Below are positions 31,295 through 42,032 of a stretch of DNA of 57,920 nt, one piece after another. Source of the stretch: Ruminococcus sp. (GTDB taxonomy: Bacteria; Bacillota; Clostridia; Oscillospirales; Ruminococcaceae); the NCBI GenBank assembly GCA_022768805.1, contig JALELB010000013.1, positions 1 to 57,920 on the forward strand. The letters run 5' to 3'. The notes below the pieces were generated by a model. That model saw only the letters and a list, made by a program, of their open reading frames with translations. It was not told where the DNA came from and did not search any database. A program made the position numbers and the translations under genes. How positions within the stretch are numbered: the stretch's first letter is position 1; each line of letters starts with the position of its first letter.

Positions 31295-31354
31295 TTGATT
31301 TTTTATCGGAAGTTGGTAAAATAGGTATTAGCACTCGAACAGTAGGAGTGCTAA
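31295..31354 (+). promoter_or_regulatory. groESL promoter with perfect CIRCE operator
   Basis: TTGATT (31295-31300), a 16-base spacer and TAAAAT (31317-31322) are followed by TTAGCACTC-N9-GAGTGCTAA (31328-31354). The inverted repeat is the exact CIRCE consensus bound by the heat-shock repressor HrcA. It covers the transcription start. Confidence 0.97.
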
Positions 31355-31385
31355 TACAACAGAAACGCAAGTACAGGAGGAATGA

Positions 31386-33339
<1,954 letters not shown>

Positions 33340-33365
33340 TCCTGCCGCTTTTAAACCATAAAATT

Positions 33366-33400
33366 ACCGTCTTCGGTTCCGTACCGGAGGCGGTTTTTTT
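33366..33400 (+). terminator. intrinsic terminator of groESL
   Basis: ACCGTCTTCGG (33366-33376) pairs with CCGGAGGCGGT (33384-33394), followed by at least six T. Confidence 0.9.
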
Positions 33401-33415
33401 GTATATCATCAGCCC

Positions 33416-34744
33416 TTATGGCTGCCCCAGGGATTCCTCCGCCAGCGCCAGCAGCTGTTCCCGGTCATTGTCCGCCCGTTCCTCCAGCACCGCATCCAGC
33501 AGCATGTGCAGCAGCTGTCCGATCTGCCTGCCCCGGGCACCCAGCCCTGCCATATCCCTGCCGTCCACCGCCAGCTGCCTTACGGTCAGGCATGCGCCTG
33601 CATCCAGCAGCCTCCGGGCATACTCCGCCGTCTCCATAAGCCCCGGCAGCTCCTCCAGGCAAAAGGGCTGCTTGGCGGAATTATCCGCACACATCACGTC
33701 GATGAGCCGGAAAAATTGCTCCGGCCCCAGCTCCGACAGCACATGCCGGACAGCCGCTCTGCTGCGCAGCTTGTCCGCATGCCGGGCGATAAGCTCTGTG
33801 ACAATCGTACAGGTATGCCGGTCATACCGGAGCCGGGGCAGGATCTGTGCCACCAGGGCTGCACCCCGTGCCGCATGACCCTTGAAATGCCCTCTGCCAT
33901 CCCCGTCCATGGTAAAGCATTCCGGCTTTCCCACGTCGTGCAGCAGCATGGTGAGCCGCAGCAGCGGATCCTTCGGGGCTTCCCCCACCGAATGGGCAGT
34001 GTGGGTCCACACATCATAGCGGTGATAGGGGCTGTGCTGGGCAAAGTCCTTGCAGGCAGCCAGCTCCGGAATGGGCACAAAAAGAATATCCCCGTACCGA
34101 CAGAGAACCTCCGTCACATGCTCCCCCATCAGCAGCTTGTCCAGCTCTGCCCGGATCCGCTCCGCCGAAATCCGTTCCAGCCGATGCTTCAGCCGGTGTA
34201 CCGCTGCTGCGGTTTCCGGTTCTATGGCAAAGCCCAGCACGGAGGCGAACCGGATACACCGGAGAATCCGCAGGCCGTCCTCTGTGAAGCGGCGTTCCGG
34301 CTCCCCCACACAGCGGAGGATGCCCCGCTCCAGATCTCTCCGTCCCCCGAAGGGATCCGTCAGCCCCAGCCTGGGGTGATATGCCATGGCGTTGACGGTG
34401 AAATCCCGGCGGGCAAGATCCTCCTCCAGGGTGGGCGTAAAGCGCACACTGTCCGGGTGCCGTCCGTCGGAATAGGCGCCGTCTACCCGGTAGGTGGTGC
34501 ATTCCAGGGACATGCCCTCCAGCAGGATGGTCAGCGTACCGTGGGCAAGGCCGGTTTCTATGGTGCGGCAGGAGGCGAACACCTGCTGCATCTGCTCCGG
34601 CGTAGCGTCCGTGGTCAGATCATAATCCGAGGGCCTGCGGCCAAGCAGCAGATCCCGCACGCAGCCTCCTACAATATGACAGTGAAAGCCCTTCTCCTCC
34701 AGCATATGCACAGCGGTCAGCACCTGGGGCGGCAGCGTCTGCAT
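33416..34744 (-). CDS. cca: CCA-adding enzyme / tRNA nucleotidyltransferase with HD domain
   Basis: A 442-residue class II nucleotidyltransferase that builds or repairs the CCA end of tRNAs. The catalytic head has HIVGGCVRDLLLGRRPSDYDL (G-G and D-x-D), then the RRDFTVNAMAYHP motif, and the base-selecting helix around FTEDGLRILRCIRFAS (the EDxxR motif). The C-terminal half carries an HD phosphohydrolase domain (LTMLLHDVGKPECF, then GHAARGA). The HD domain is common in bacterial members. GGGAG precedes the ATG. It is a single gene with its own promoter. Confidence 0.93.
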   Translation of the reverse strand: MQTLPPQVLTAVHMLEEKGFHCHIVGGCVRDLLLGRRPSDYDLTTDATPEQMQQVFASCRTIETGLAHGTLTILLEGMSLECTTYRVDGAYSDGRHPDSVRFTPTLEEDLARRDFTVNAMAYHPRLGLTDPFGGRRDLERGILRCVGEPERRFTEDGLRILRCIRFASVLGFAIEPETAAAVHRLKHRLERISAERIRAELDKLLMGEHVTEVLCRYGDILFVPIPELAACKDFAQHSPYHRYDVWTHTAHSVGEAPKDPLLRLTMLLHDVGKPECFTMDGDGRGHFKGHAARGAALVAQILPRLRYDRHTCTIVTELIARHADKLRSRAAVRHVLSELGPEQFFRLIDVMCADNSAKQPFCLEELPGLMETAEYARRLLDAGACLTVRQLAVDGRDMAGLGARGRQIGQLLHMLLDAVLEERADNDREQLLALAEESLGQP

Positions 34745-34779
34745 CCGGATCCTCTCCCTTCATGGATTTCTTCCTCTTT

Positions 34780-34808
34780 ATTGTACAATACTTCTGTGAA
34801 AGATTCAA
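34780..34808 (-). promoter_or_regulatory. promoter for cca
   Basis: On the minus strand TTGAAT, a 17-base spacer and TACAAT. The divergent HtrA gene has a TATAAT at 34865-34870 with a poor -35. Confidence 0.7.
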
Positions 34809-34934
34809 GTCTGCAATTTAACCGCCTTTTTGATTGCCTATCATACAATTTTCACATTCCGGCGTATAATGATAACCATAGCAAAAAGCAATACACCCTC
34901 CGGACAGCGGAGGTAAAGCATAGAAAGGATGAGC

Positions 34935-36383
34935 ATGATGTTTGAGCACAATCATGAACACAACACGGACAATATGAATCAGAACCCGGTACAGGGCAGC
35001 AATGATACCCCCCTGGATCAGGAGCCGGTATACAACAGCTACAGTTCCATGCGCAGTGATGAGCCCGGCAGCTATCATAACCAGAATTATTACAGCCAGC
35101 CCCGGCAGACTATGCCGGGAGAGGAACAGCCGCCGAAAAAGCGGCACATTCTGCCCAAGGTATTGGCAGCAGCAGCAGGGATTGCGGTAATCTCCTTTGC
35201 CTCCATCCAGTGCTACCGCTTCCTGGACGGCAACGAAACCCTTAGCGCCTTTTTCGCCTCCACGGATTCCGGCGTATCCCTGACGGAATCCTCCAAGGCG
35301 GACAGCTCCGCTTCAGCGGCGGACAGCAGCCTGGTTGATGACGGAAAGAACTGGATGAATCTTGCTGCTGCCACCGGAACCCTTTCCACCACCCAGGTTG
35401 TGGACAAGGTGATGCCCTCCGTGGTGGGGGTTGCCTCCACCTTCAGCTACCAGACCACCGGCTTCGGCGGCTGGTTCGGCGGCGGACAAAGCCAGGAGCA
35501 GAACGTATCCGGCACCGGTACCGGCATCATCATGTCGGCGGACGGCTATATCATCACCAACGCCCATGTGATCTATGAAGCCGACTACGGCGGGAAGGCA
35601 AGCAAGGTATCCGTAGTGCTGAGCAGCGATTCCGGCTACGACCAGACCGAGTATGAGGCAACCATCGTGGGCTATGACGTGGAAGCGGACCTGGCTGTGC
35701 TGAAGATCGACGCCAAAAACCTGGTGCCGGCGGAATTCGGCGACAGCGATAAGCTGAAGGTGGGCGAGCTTGCCATTGCCATCGGCAACCCGTTGGGCTT
35801 TGAGCTGTTCGGCTCCGTCACCTGCGGCATTATTTCCGCACTGAACCGGGAGGTTACCATCAACGAAAACACCATGAACCTGATCCAGACCGACGCTGCC
35901 ATCAACTCCGGCAACTCCGGCGGTCCCCTTATCAACAGCAGCGGACAGGTCATCGGCATCAACTCCGCAAAGCTGTCCTCCAACTACTCCAGCACCACCA
36001 TTGAGGGTCTGGGCTTTGCCATTCCCATCACCGAGGCCAAGGCCATCATCAACGATCTCATCAACTACGGCTATGTAACCGGCAAGCCCCAGATCGGCAT
36101 CGGTGCGGCGGACGTAAATGAAACCCAGTCCAGAATGTACAACATTCCGGTGGGCGTGTATGTGTCCGAGGTCTATAAAGACGGCGCCGCAGACAGGGCA
36201 GGCATCCAGAAAGGGGACGTCATTATCGCAGTCAACGGGGAAACCATCAAGAACTATGAGGAGCTGAACGCCATCAAGAACAAATTCAAGGCGGGCGACA
36301 AGATCACCCTGACTGTAACCCGGGGTGAACAGGATCTGGACATCGAAATCGTGCTCCAGGAGAAAAAGCCCACAGCTGACTGA
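34935..36383 (+). CDS. HtrA-like trypsin/PDZ serine protease
   Basis: A 482-residue membrane-anchored protease, the second HtrA in the window. A polar, N/Q/Y-rich cytoplasmic part (1-70) is followed by one membrane segment (about 75-95, KVLAAAAGIAVISFASIQCY), a Ser/Ala-rich linker and the protease domain. The triad is His in ITNAHVIYE, Asp in EADLAVLKI and Ser in NSGNSGGPLI. A C-terminal PDZ domain has GVYVSEVYKDGAADRAGI and GDVIIAVNGETI. It stands alone, divergent from cca. The start at 34935 or 34938 suits GAAAGG; the ATG at 34929 is too close to it. Confidence 0.92.
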   Translation: MMFEHNHEHNTDNMNQNPVQGSNDTPLDQEPVYNSYSSMRSDEPGSYHNQNYYSQPRQTMPGEEQPPKKRHILPKVLAAAAGIAVISFASIQCYRFLDGNETLSAFFASTDSGVSLTESSKADSSASAADSSLVDDGKNWMNLAAATGTLSTTQVVDKVMPSVVGVASTFSYQTTGFGGWFGGGQSQEQNVSGTGTGIIMSADGYIITNAHVIYEADYGGKASKVSVVLSSDSGYDQTEYEATIVGYDVEADLAVLKIDAKNLVPAEFGDSDKLKVGELAIAIGNPLGFELFGSVTCGIISALNREVTINENTMNLIQTDAAINSGNSGGPLINSSGQVIGINSAKLSSNYSSTTIEGLGFAIPITEAKAIINDLINYGYVTGKPQIGIGAADVNETQSRMYNIPVGVYVSEVYKDGAADRAGIQKGDVIIAVNGETIKNYEELNAIKNKFKAGDKITLTVTRGEQDLDIEIVLQEKKPTAD

Positions 36384-36413
36384 CACCTTCTTTTTTCATA
36401 CACTTCTTTCCAG

Positions 36414-36450
36414 AGCAGCTCTGCCGGTTTTTCGGCAGAGCTGCTGCTTT
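36414..36450 (+). terminator. intrinsic terminator
   Basis: AGCAGCTCTGCCG (36414-36426) and CGGCAGAGCTGCT (36433-36445) form a perfect 13-bp stem, followed by GCTTTTG. Confidence 0.85.
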
Positions 36451-36466
36451 TGTGCGCACATATTCT

Positions 36467-36483
36467 CCGCCGGCTCATACACT
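36467..36483 (+). promoter_or_regulatory. possible mother-cell sporulation promoter for spoVFA
   Basis: CATACACT (36476-36483) equals the sigma-E -10 consensus and resembles that of sigma-K. The -35 is unclear (CACATATT ends about 11 bases upstream). In B. subtilis spoVFA is mother-cell (sigma-K) transcribed. No sigma-A promoter is seen between the terminator and the gene. Confidence 0.35.
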
Positions 36484-36515
36484 GTAAAAGAATACAGAGG
36501 AAAGAGGCGGAGCGT

Positions 36516-37394
36516 ATGAGGAGACCATCCTTTCTTGTCGCAGGTGGAGATCTGCGGCAATTATATACTGCACGTGCCCTGCTGCCGGAGGGCAGCGTAT
36601 CCGTACTGGGCTTTGATGAAAACGTGAATCTGCCGGAGGGGCTGGAACGGCTGGACAGCATGGAGCTTTCCGGCAAGCGGGCGGACTATCTGGTGCTGCC
36701 CATGCCGGTTACCGAGGACGGGGTACTGGTGCATGCCCCCTTTGCCCGGCAGAGCATCCCGGTGGCAGGACTGCCGGGGCTTGTCAAGGCGGAGGGCGCC
36801 GTATTCGGCGGCAGAATTCACGAATCCGTGCGCCGCGCATTTGCCGGCGGCGCAGCAGTGGTGGACTACTACCAGCGGGAGGAGCTGAGCGTGCTCAATG
36901 CGATACCCACAGCGGAGGGCGCCGTGCAGATTGCCATGGAGGAGCTTGCCACCACCATCTACGGCCAGCATGTGCTGGTCACCGGCTTCGGCCGGATCTC
37001 CAGGGTGCTGGTGCGGATTCTTACCGCCATGGGCGCCCATGTTACGGTGACTGCAAGGAAATATCAGGATCTGGCCTGGGCGGAAATCGCCGGCTGCCGG
37101 GCGGTACATATTTCCCGGCTGGAGGAGACCCTGCCGGGGTATGACCTGGTGTTTAACACCGTGCCGGCGGTACTGCTGGACGAAGCCCGACTCTGGAAGC
37201 TCAGGAGCGACACGCTGATTATCGACCTTGCCTCCAAGCCCGGGGGCGTGGATTTTGAAACCGCCAGCCGGCTGGGGCGCAAAACCGTGTGGGCGCTGTC
37301 CCTGCCGGGGAAGGTGGCGCCTATCACCGCAGGGGATATGATCGCCTGTACCATCCGCAATATCCTCAAGGAAAGGAGTTTTGCCGATGATTGA
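36516..37394 (+). CDS. spoVFA: dipicolinate synthase subunit A
   Basis: A 292-residue subunit of dipicolinate synthase, which makes the spore-core compound dipicolinic acid from a lysine-pathway intermediate in the mother cell. The N-terminal part starts FLVAGGDLRQLYTARALLPE, and a Rossmann NAD(P) site is seen as HVLVTGFGRISRVLVRILTA (about residues 150-169), followed by IIDLASKPGGVDF and SLPGKVAPITAGDM typical of DpaA. The ATG at 36516 follows GAGGAAAGAGG. The end overlaps spoVFB by eight bases. Together with subunit B this is direct evidence for sporulation. Confidence 0.95.
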   Translation: MRRPSFLVAGGDLRQLYTARALLPEGSVSVLGFDENVNLPEGLERLDSMELSGKRADYLVLPMPVTEDGVLVHAPFARQSIPVAGLPGLVKAEGAVFGGRIHESVRRAFAGGAAVVDYYQREELSVLNAIPTAEGAVQIAMEELATTIYGQHVLVTGFGRISRVLVRILTAMGAHVTVTARKYQDLAWAEIAGCRAVHISRLEETLPGYDLVFNTVPAVLLDEARLWKLRSDTLIIDLASKPGGVDFETASRLGRKTVWALSLPGKVAPITAGDMIACTIRNILKERSFADD

Positions 37395-37971
37395 TCTGAA
37401 CGGGGTGCGGGTGGGGTTTGTGATGACCGGCTCCTTCTGCACCTTTTCCGAAGCCTTCGGGGCGGCGAAAGCCCTCCGGGAAGCAGGGGCAAGCCTTGTG
37501 CCGGTGATGAGTGAGCATGCAGCCGGCACGGACACCCGGTTTGGCACTGCCCAGTCCCACATCCGGCAGCTGGAGGAAATCTGCGGAGCGCCGGTGATCC
37601 GGAGCATCCCGGAGGCGGAGCCCATCGGCCCTAAGCATCTGACGGATATTCTGGTGGTGGCGCCCTGTACGGGCAATACCCTGGCGAAGCTGGCGGGGAG
37701 CATTACCGATACCACCGCAACTATGGCGGTCAAATCCCACCTGCGCACCGGAAACCCGGTGGTGCTGGCGGTGGCAACCAACGACGCACTGGCAGGCAGT
37801 GCCAAGAATATCGGCCAGCTGCTGAATCTGAAGCACTACCGGTTCGTGCCCTTCCGGCAGGATCAGCCCGAAGGCAAGCCCACCTCCCTGGTGGCGGATT
37901 TTGCCCGGCTGCCCCGCACTGTGGCGGAGGCCCTGGCAGGCAGGCAGCCCCAGCCCCTGCTGCTGGGTTGA
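37387..37971 (+). CDS. spoVFB: dipicolinate synthase subunit B (flavoprotein)
   Basis: A 194-residue flavoprotein-like partner of SpoVFA. It starts MIDLNGVRVGFVMTGSFCTF, the usual FMN-phosphate loop of the family, and has ILVVAPCTGNTLAKLAGSIT and NPVVLAVATNDALAGSAKNI, both characteristic of DpaB. The ATG at 37387 has AAAGGAG upstream; an in-frame TTG at 37381 lies too near it. The stop codon overlaps the -35 box of the next promoter. Confidence 0.95.
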   Translation: MIDLNGVRVGFVMTGSFCTFSEAFGAAKALREAGASLVPVMSEHAAGTDTRFGTAQSHIRQLEEICGAPVIRSIPEAEPIGPKHLTDILVVAPCTGNTLAKLAGSITDTTATMAVKSHLRTGNPVVLAVATNDALAGSAKNIGQLLNLKHYRFVPFRQDQPEGKPTSLVADFARLPRTVAEALAGRQPQPLLLG

Positions 37972-37996
37972 CAGAATGCCCCTTCCATGCTATAAT
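37968..37996 (+). promoter_or_regulatory. consensus sigma-A promoter for small membrane protein
   Basis: TTGACA (37968-37973), a 17-base spacer and TATAAT (37991-37996), a perfect match in all parts, overlapping the spoVFB stop codon. Confidence 0.9.
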
Positions 37997-38025
37997 AAGC
38001 CCAAATTCACAAGGGAGGGACATTT

Positions 38026-38253
38026 GTGGCGTTTATCAGCATGGTTTTTGCCTTTCTCGCCGTGATTCTGTTCATACTGGGCATACTCCAGGTGGTTGGC
38101 ACGGTACTGCTGGCAGTTGGCTCCATGGCACGGAGCAATGGCCATCCGGCACTGGCTGCCGTGCTGCAAACCATCGGGGTGATCCTGGTAATCCCGGTAC
38201 TGCTGTCCATGGCCTGTGTCCCTGTCTTTTATATCATTTGTATGCTGCAATAA
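38026..38253 (+). CDS. small membrane protein, unknown
   Basis: A 75-residue protein with two hydrophobic segments (about residues 1-34 and 44-72) and a short polar turn (SMARSNGHPA) between them. I do not recognise a family. The start is GTG with GGGAGGG at good distance. It has a perfect consensus promoter and its own terminator, so it should be strongly expressed as a single gene. Confidence 0.75.
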   Translation: MAFISMVFAFLAVILFILGILQVVGTVLLAVGSMARSNGHPALAAVLQTIGVILVIPVLLSMACVPVFYIICMLQ

Positions 38254-38256
38254 CAC

Positions 38257-38289
38257 AACCCCGGAAATCTGCACGGATCTCCGGGGTTT
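38257..38289 (+). terminator. intrinsic terminator
   Basis: AACCCCGGAAATC and GATCTCCGGGGTTT pair around TGCACG, followed by TTTCGTTTT. It lies between convergent genes. Confidence 0.8.
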
Positions 38290-38293
38290 CGTT

Positions 38294-39412
38294 TTATTTG
38301 AAATACATGAACAGCTGGCACTTGAGCATGCCGTTGTACAGCTTCCGCCGCCTGGAGGCAGTCTTGCCGAAGTGGCTTTCAAAGGTTTCGTGGGGGGAAA
38401 TGACGTAGCAGGGGTGGTCTGCATCCGCCGGGAACCGCCTGCCCATCACGGCGTACAGCTCCTCCGCCTCCTTCACCTCCAGCATCCGCTCCCCGTAGGG
38501 GGGATTGCACACCACGGTGGCATGATCCGGCTGGACAAAATTCCGCACGTCCCCCTGGCTGATATGAATCCGGCTGGCAACGCCGGCTTTTTTTGCGTTT
38601 TCCCGGGCAAGCTCCACACAGGCCGGGTCAATGTCCCAGCCGTAGGCTTCAAAGTCCGCATCCCGCCGGACGGAGTCAATGGCTCTGCCCCGCTCCTCCC
38701 GCCAGACAGTGGAGGGAATCCAGCCCCATTTTGAGGCGGCAAACTGCCGGTTGATGCCCGGCGCAATGTGCAGTGCCTTGATGGCAGCCTCGATCAGGAA
38801 GGTGCCGCTGCCGCAGAAGGGGTCGCACAGCACGGAATTGCCCCGGATCCGGGCAAAATCCAGAATGCCTGCTGCCAGGGTTTCCTTGATGGGGGCCAGG
38901 TTTGCATTCTGTCGGTAGCCCCGCTTGTGGAGGCTTGTGCCGGAGGTATCCAGGTAGATGCAGACGTGGTCATTCTGCAGGCTGAACTGAATCCGGCACA
39001 CCGCCCCGGTTTCCGCAAAGCTGTTGATGTGGTAGGCGCTGCTGAGCCGGTCCACCGCCGCCTTCTTGATGATGGACTGGCATGCAGGCACGCTGTGCAG
39101 CTCGGAATTGAGGGAGTGGCCCTTGACGGGAAAGGCGTCCTGCCTGCCGATATACTGCTCCAGGGGAATCCGGCGGACTCCCTGGTACAGCTCCTCAAAG
39201 GTTTTGGCGTCAAACTCCCCCAGCACCAGCAGCACACGCTCCGCCGTGGCCAGACAGAGGTTTGCCCGGGCCAGCAGGGACAGATCTCCGGTAAAGGTAA
39301 TCCGCCCGTCGGACACCTGCAGATTGGATGCACCGATCTGGGTCAGTTCAAATTTCAGTACGCTCTCCAGCCCGAAATGGCATGGACAGCAGAAGGTCAG
39401 TTCCTGTTTCAA
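38294..39412 (-). CDS. THUMP-domain rRNA methyltransferase (RlmL/YpsC-like)
   Basis: A 372-residue SAM-dependent RNA methyltransferase. Residues 1-160 hold a ferredoxin-like start and THUMP domain. The Rossmann methyltransferase has VLCDPFCGSGTFLIEAA (motif I), YGWDIDPACVELAREN and the catalytic VVCNPPYGERM. The family (N-terminal half of E. coli RlmL, B. subtilis YpsC) makes N2-methylguanine in 23S rRNA. The start is TTG, with AAGGAG eight bases upstream. It begins 11 bases after the PBP1 stop codon and is probably cotranscribed with it. Confidence 0.9.
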   Translation of the reverse strand: MKQELTFCCPCHFGLESVLKFELTQIGASNLQVSDGRITFTGDLSLLARANLCLATAERVLLVLGEFDAKTFEELYQGVRRIPLEQYIGRQDAFPVKGHSLNSELHSVPACQSIIKKAAVDRLSSAYHINSFAETGAVCRIQFSLQNDHVCIYLDTSGTSLHKRGYRQNANLAPIKETLAAGILDFARIRGNSVLCDPFCGSGTFLIEAAIKALHIAPGINRQFAASKWGWIPSTVWREERGRAIDSVRRDADFEAYGWDIDPACVELARENAKKAGVASRIHISQGDVRNFVQPDHATVVCNPPYGERMLEVKEAEELYAVMGRRFPADADHPCYVISPHETFESHFGKTASRRRKLYNGMLKCQLFMYFK

Positions 39413-39423
39413 GCAAATTCTCC

Positions 39424-41868
39424 TTATTCTGTAGCAGCTCCGGTGGCTGCGGAGCTGCCGCCTGCCCCTCCGGTTCCGCTGTAGCTATGGCCGCTGCATA
39501 CCGGCGCATTGGTGGACTTCCAGTAGCCCGTAATGCCCTTGGGGCAGGAGCTGCCGGCGATGTTGCCGGTGGCAGTACACATGGGCGCCTCGATCACGCT
39601 GTCTGAAACAAAGAAGTTGTTGCCGCTGTAATGCTCCTTGATATAGTCGCCGATGATGTTTTTCCAAATACCTGCGGACTTCAGACGGCCGTGTCCCTGA
39701 ATCTGATAGTTCTGCTCATAGCCGATCCACATGCCGCTGACGAAATCCGGGCAAAGACCCACAAAGGTCAGGTCGCACCAGTCGGAGGTGGTACCCGTCT
39801 TGCCCGCCAGCGGAATCTTTGTGCCGTCCTTGGCGGTAATCTTTGCTGCGGTTGCAGTACCCTGGTTGACAACGTTCTGCAGCAGCTTGTTCATGACTGT
39901 GGAGGTTTCCTCATCCACTGCCTGGTTATAATCCGTACCGCCGGTGTATACCAGCGTGCCGTCTCCGGACTCCACCTTGCTGATGATATGGGCCTTGGAG
40001 TAATAGCCTCCGTTGCCGTATACCATATAGGCATTGACCAGGTTGGTGATGGAGATACCATAGGTCAGAGCGCCTACGGACAGGGGGGCGTAATCCTGGT
40101 CCTTCTGAACCAGATCCAGCCCCAGGTTGGAGGTGGCAAAGTTGTAGATCTCGATTCTGCCCAGCTCCTTGCACAGCAGCGCCGGAATGGTGTTATAGGA
40201 CTTCTGCAAAGCGTAGTACACATTCTTCATGCTGCCGGTATAGGACATGCCGCCGCCGCTGGAGTAGTTGGTAGGCCACAGCTTTCCGGTGGCCGGGTTC
40301 TTGATGGGCGGATAGTCCCGCAGAGGCGTGCCCCAGTGGATATAGTCCGTGGACAGGGCATAGCCGTAGGTGGTTACCGGCTTGATGGTGGAGCCGGGCT
40401 GCTGGGGCTCATAGGCATAGCTGGTACACAGGGACGCGGTCTTTTCCCCGATAGCGCCCACCGTGGCAAGAATCTCGCCGGAATAGTTGATGGCACAGAA
40501 GCCGGACTGGAGGAACTGTGCCTCATCCTCTGAAGCGACCCCGTCTCCGTTCAGATCCCGCCAGTGGGCAGTGTTGTTGGTGGTTGCCATGCCTGCCAGC
40601 AGGTTGTTCATATCCATATACCGTTCTTCCACATAGGCCTGCATATCCAGGTCCACGGTGGTATAGATCTGATAGCCCCCCTTGTTGACCCGGGAACGTG
40701 CTTCCTTCTTGCTGATGCCGTACTTGTCCATCAGCACTTCGGAGAATTCGTTGATGGCAGCATCCACAACCCAGCTTGTAGGCTTGTCGGGCTCGATCTT
40801 GCTGTCCTCCTCATCCTCCGGGTGCAGCGCCATGTACTCCTCGGAATCGGTGAAGATGATATGCTCCGCCAGCGCCTCCTGGTATTCATCGTAGGAAATG
40901 GCGCCGTTGCTGTACATCTGGTACAGTACATACTCCTGACGCTCCCGGTTCTTTTCGTGGCCGTAGTTGACCCTTTCCCCGGTTTCGTCATCCACATAAT
41001 AGGCAAAGGGATTGAGCCGTTCCGGATTCTTGGGGATCGCCGCCAGACAGGCAGCCTCCGCCACGGTCAGCTCGCTGGTGTGCTTGCCGAAATACTTGAG
41101 GGACGCCATTTCAATGCCGTTGGCAGAGCCGCCGAAGCCGATATAGTTGAGGTATGCCGCCAGGATCTCGTCCTTGGTATAGGACTTTTCCATCTGCATG
41201 GCCCGGAAGATCTCCCGGATCTTCCGCTCTGCATTGGTGGCATTGTCCCCGGTGATATTCTTGATGAGCTGCTGGGTAATGGTGGAGCCGCCCTGGTTTG
41301 CGGACCAGAAATGCAGCACCATATTGGCCATAGCCGCTGCGGTACGCTTGTAATCCACACCCTCGTGTACATAGAAGCGCTCATCCTCCGCATAGACAAA
41401 GGCGTCCCGCACGTGCTGGGGGATTTCCTCAATTTCAATGGGGATCCGCTTGATGGAGCTGGGCACCTGGTACAGGGTGACAAGCTCGCCGTTCTTGTCC
41501 TCCGCATAAACAAAGGTGGAATAGCTCATTTCCATTTCCCGGATGCTGACCTCACTGGTGCCCTCCATAAAGCCCAGCACATACACCACAAGGGTGGTGC
41601 CCACGATGGTGCAGGTGATAACCAGAATCAGCAGAAAGGACAGGGTGGTGGTCAGCAGGATGGAGCCGGCTCTGCGGAGCCCCCGCTGCCAGGCGGGCCG
41701 TGCCTTTCCGGATTTTTTCTGGGCCGTGGAAGCGGTATGCTTTGCAGCCGGACGGCGGGTTTTCTCCCCTGTGCCGGCAGCATGCTCCGCCGGACGCTTC
41801 CTTCCGGAAGACTGTGTATGGACTGCCGGGCGTTTTGCTTTTTTTGCCGGCTTGTTCGGTTCGGTCAT
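39424..41868 (-). CDS. class A penicillin-binding protein 1A (glycosyltransferase/transpeptidase)
   Basis: An 814-residue bifunctional cell-wall synthase. A basic K/R/P-rich cytoplasmic tail (1-65) precedes one membrane segment (about 68-95). The GT51 domain has VYAEDERFYVHEGVDYKRT and GGSTITQQLIKNI, and EIFRAMQMEKSYTKDEILA. The transpeptidase has the SxxK serine in PGSTIKPV, SYN in LQKSYNTIP and the KTG triad in LAGKTGTTSDW. A short Cys/Ser/Gly-rich extracellular tail ends the protein. The start at 41868 follows AAGGAG; the longer frame runs through the promoter and into the neighbouring gene. Confidence 0.96.
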   Translation of the reverse strand: MTEPNKPAKKAKRPAVHTQSSGRKRPAEHAAGTGEKTRRPAAKHTASTAQKKSGKARPAWQRGLRRAGSILLTTTLSFLLILVITCTIVGTTLVVYVLGFMEGTSEVSIREMEMSYSTFVYAEDKNGELVTLYQVPSSIKRIPIEIEEIPQHVRDAFVYAEDERFYVHEGVDYKRTAAAMANMVLHFWSANQGGSTITQQLIKNITGDNATNAERKIREIFRAMQMEKSYTKDEILAAYLNYIGFGGSANGIEMASLKYFGKHTSELTVAEAACLAAIPKNPERLNPFAYYVDDETGERVNYGHEKNRERQEYVLYQMYSNGAISYDEYQEALAEHIIFTDSEEYMALHPEDEEDSKIEPDKPTSWVVDAAINEFSEVLMDKYGISKKEARSRVNKGGYQIYTTVDLDMQAYVEERYMDMNNLLAGMATTNNTAHWRDLNGDGVASEDEAQFLQSGFCAINYSGEILATVGAIGEKTASLCTSYAYEPQQPGSTIKPVTTYGYALSTDYIHWGTPLRDYPPIKNPATGKLWPTNYSSGGGMSYTGSMKNVYYALQKSYNTIPALLCKELGRIEIYNFATSNLGLDLVQKDQDYAPLSVGALTYGISITNLVNAYMVYGNGGYYSKAHIISKVESGDGTLVYTGGTDYNQAVDEETSTVMNKLLQNVVNQGTATAAKITAKDGTKIPLAGKTGTTSDWCDLTFVGLCPDFVSGMWIGYEQNYQIQGHGRLKSAGIWKNIIGDYIKEHYSGNNFFVSDSVIEAPMCTATGNIAGSSCPKGITGYWKSTNAPVCSGHSYSGTGGAGGSSAATGAATE

Positions 41869-41914
41869 AAGTGTGAAACTCCTTTCCTTCGGACGAAAGA
41901 GGCATATATATTGT

Positions 41915-41943
41915 ATTATACCACAGCTTGCCCGATTTGTTAA
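41915..41943 (-). promoter_or_regulatory. promoter for PBP1-rlmL
   Basis: On the minus strand TTAACA, a 17-base spacer and TATAAT. Confidence 0.75.
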
Positions 41944-42032
41944 GGGGGTTTGAAAAAATTCTCGGCAAACGCATATTTTTTCCGGTTCCGGGCAGACTTC
42001 TGTTGACAAGTATGCCGGAAGGAGGCGGAAAG

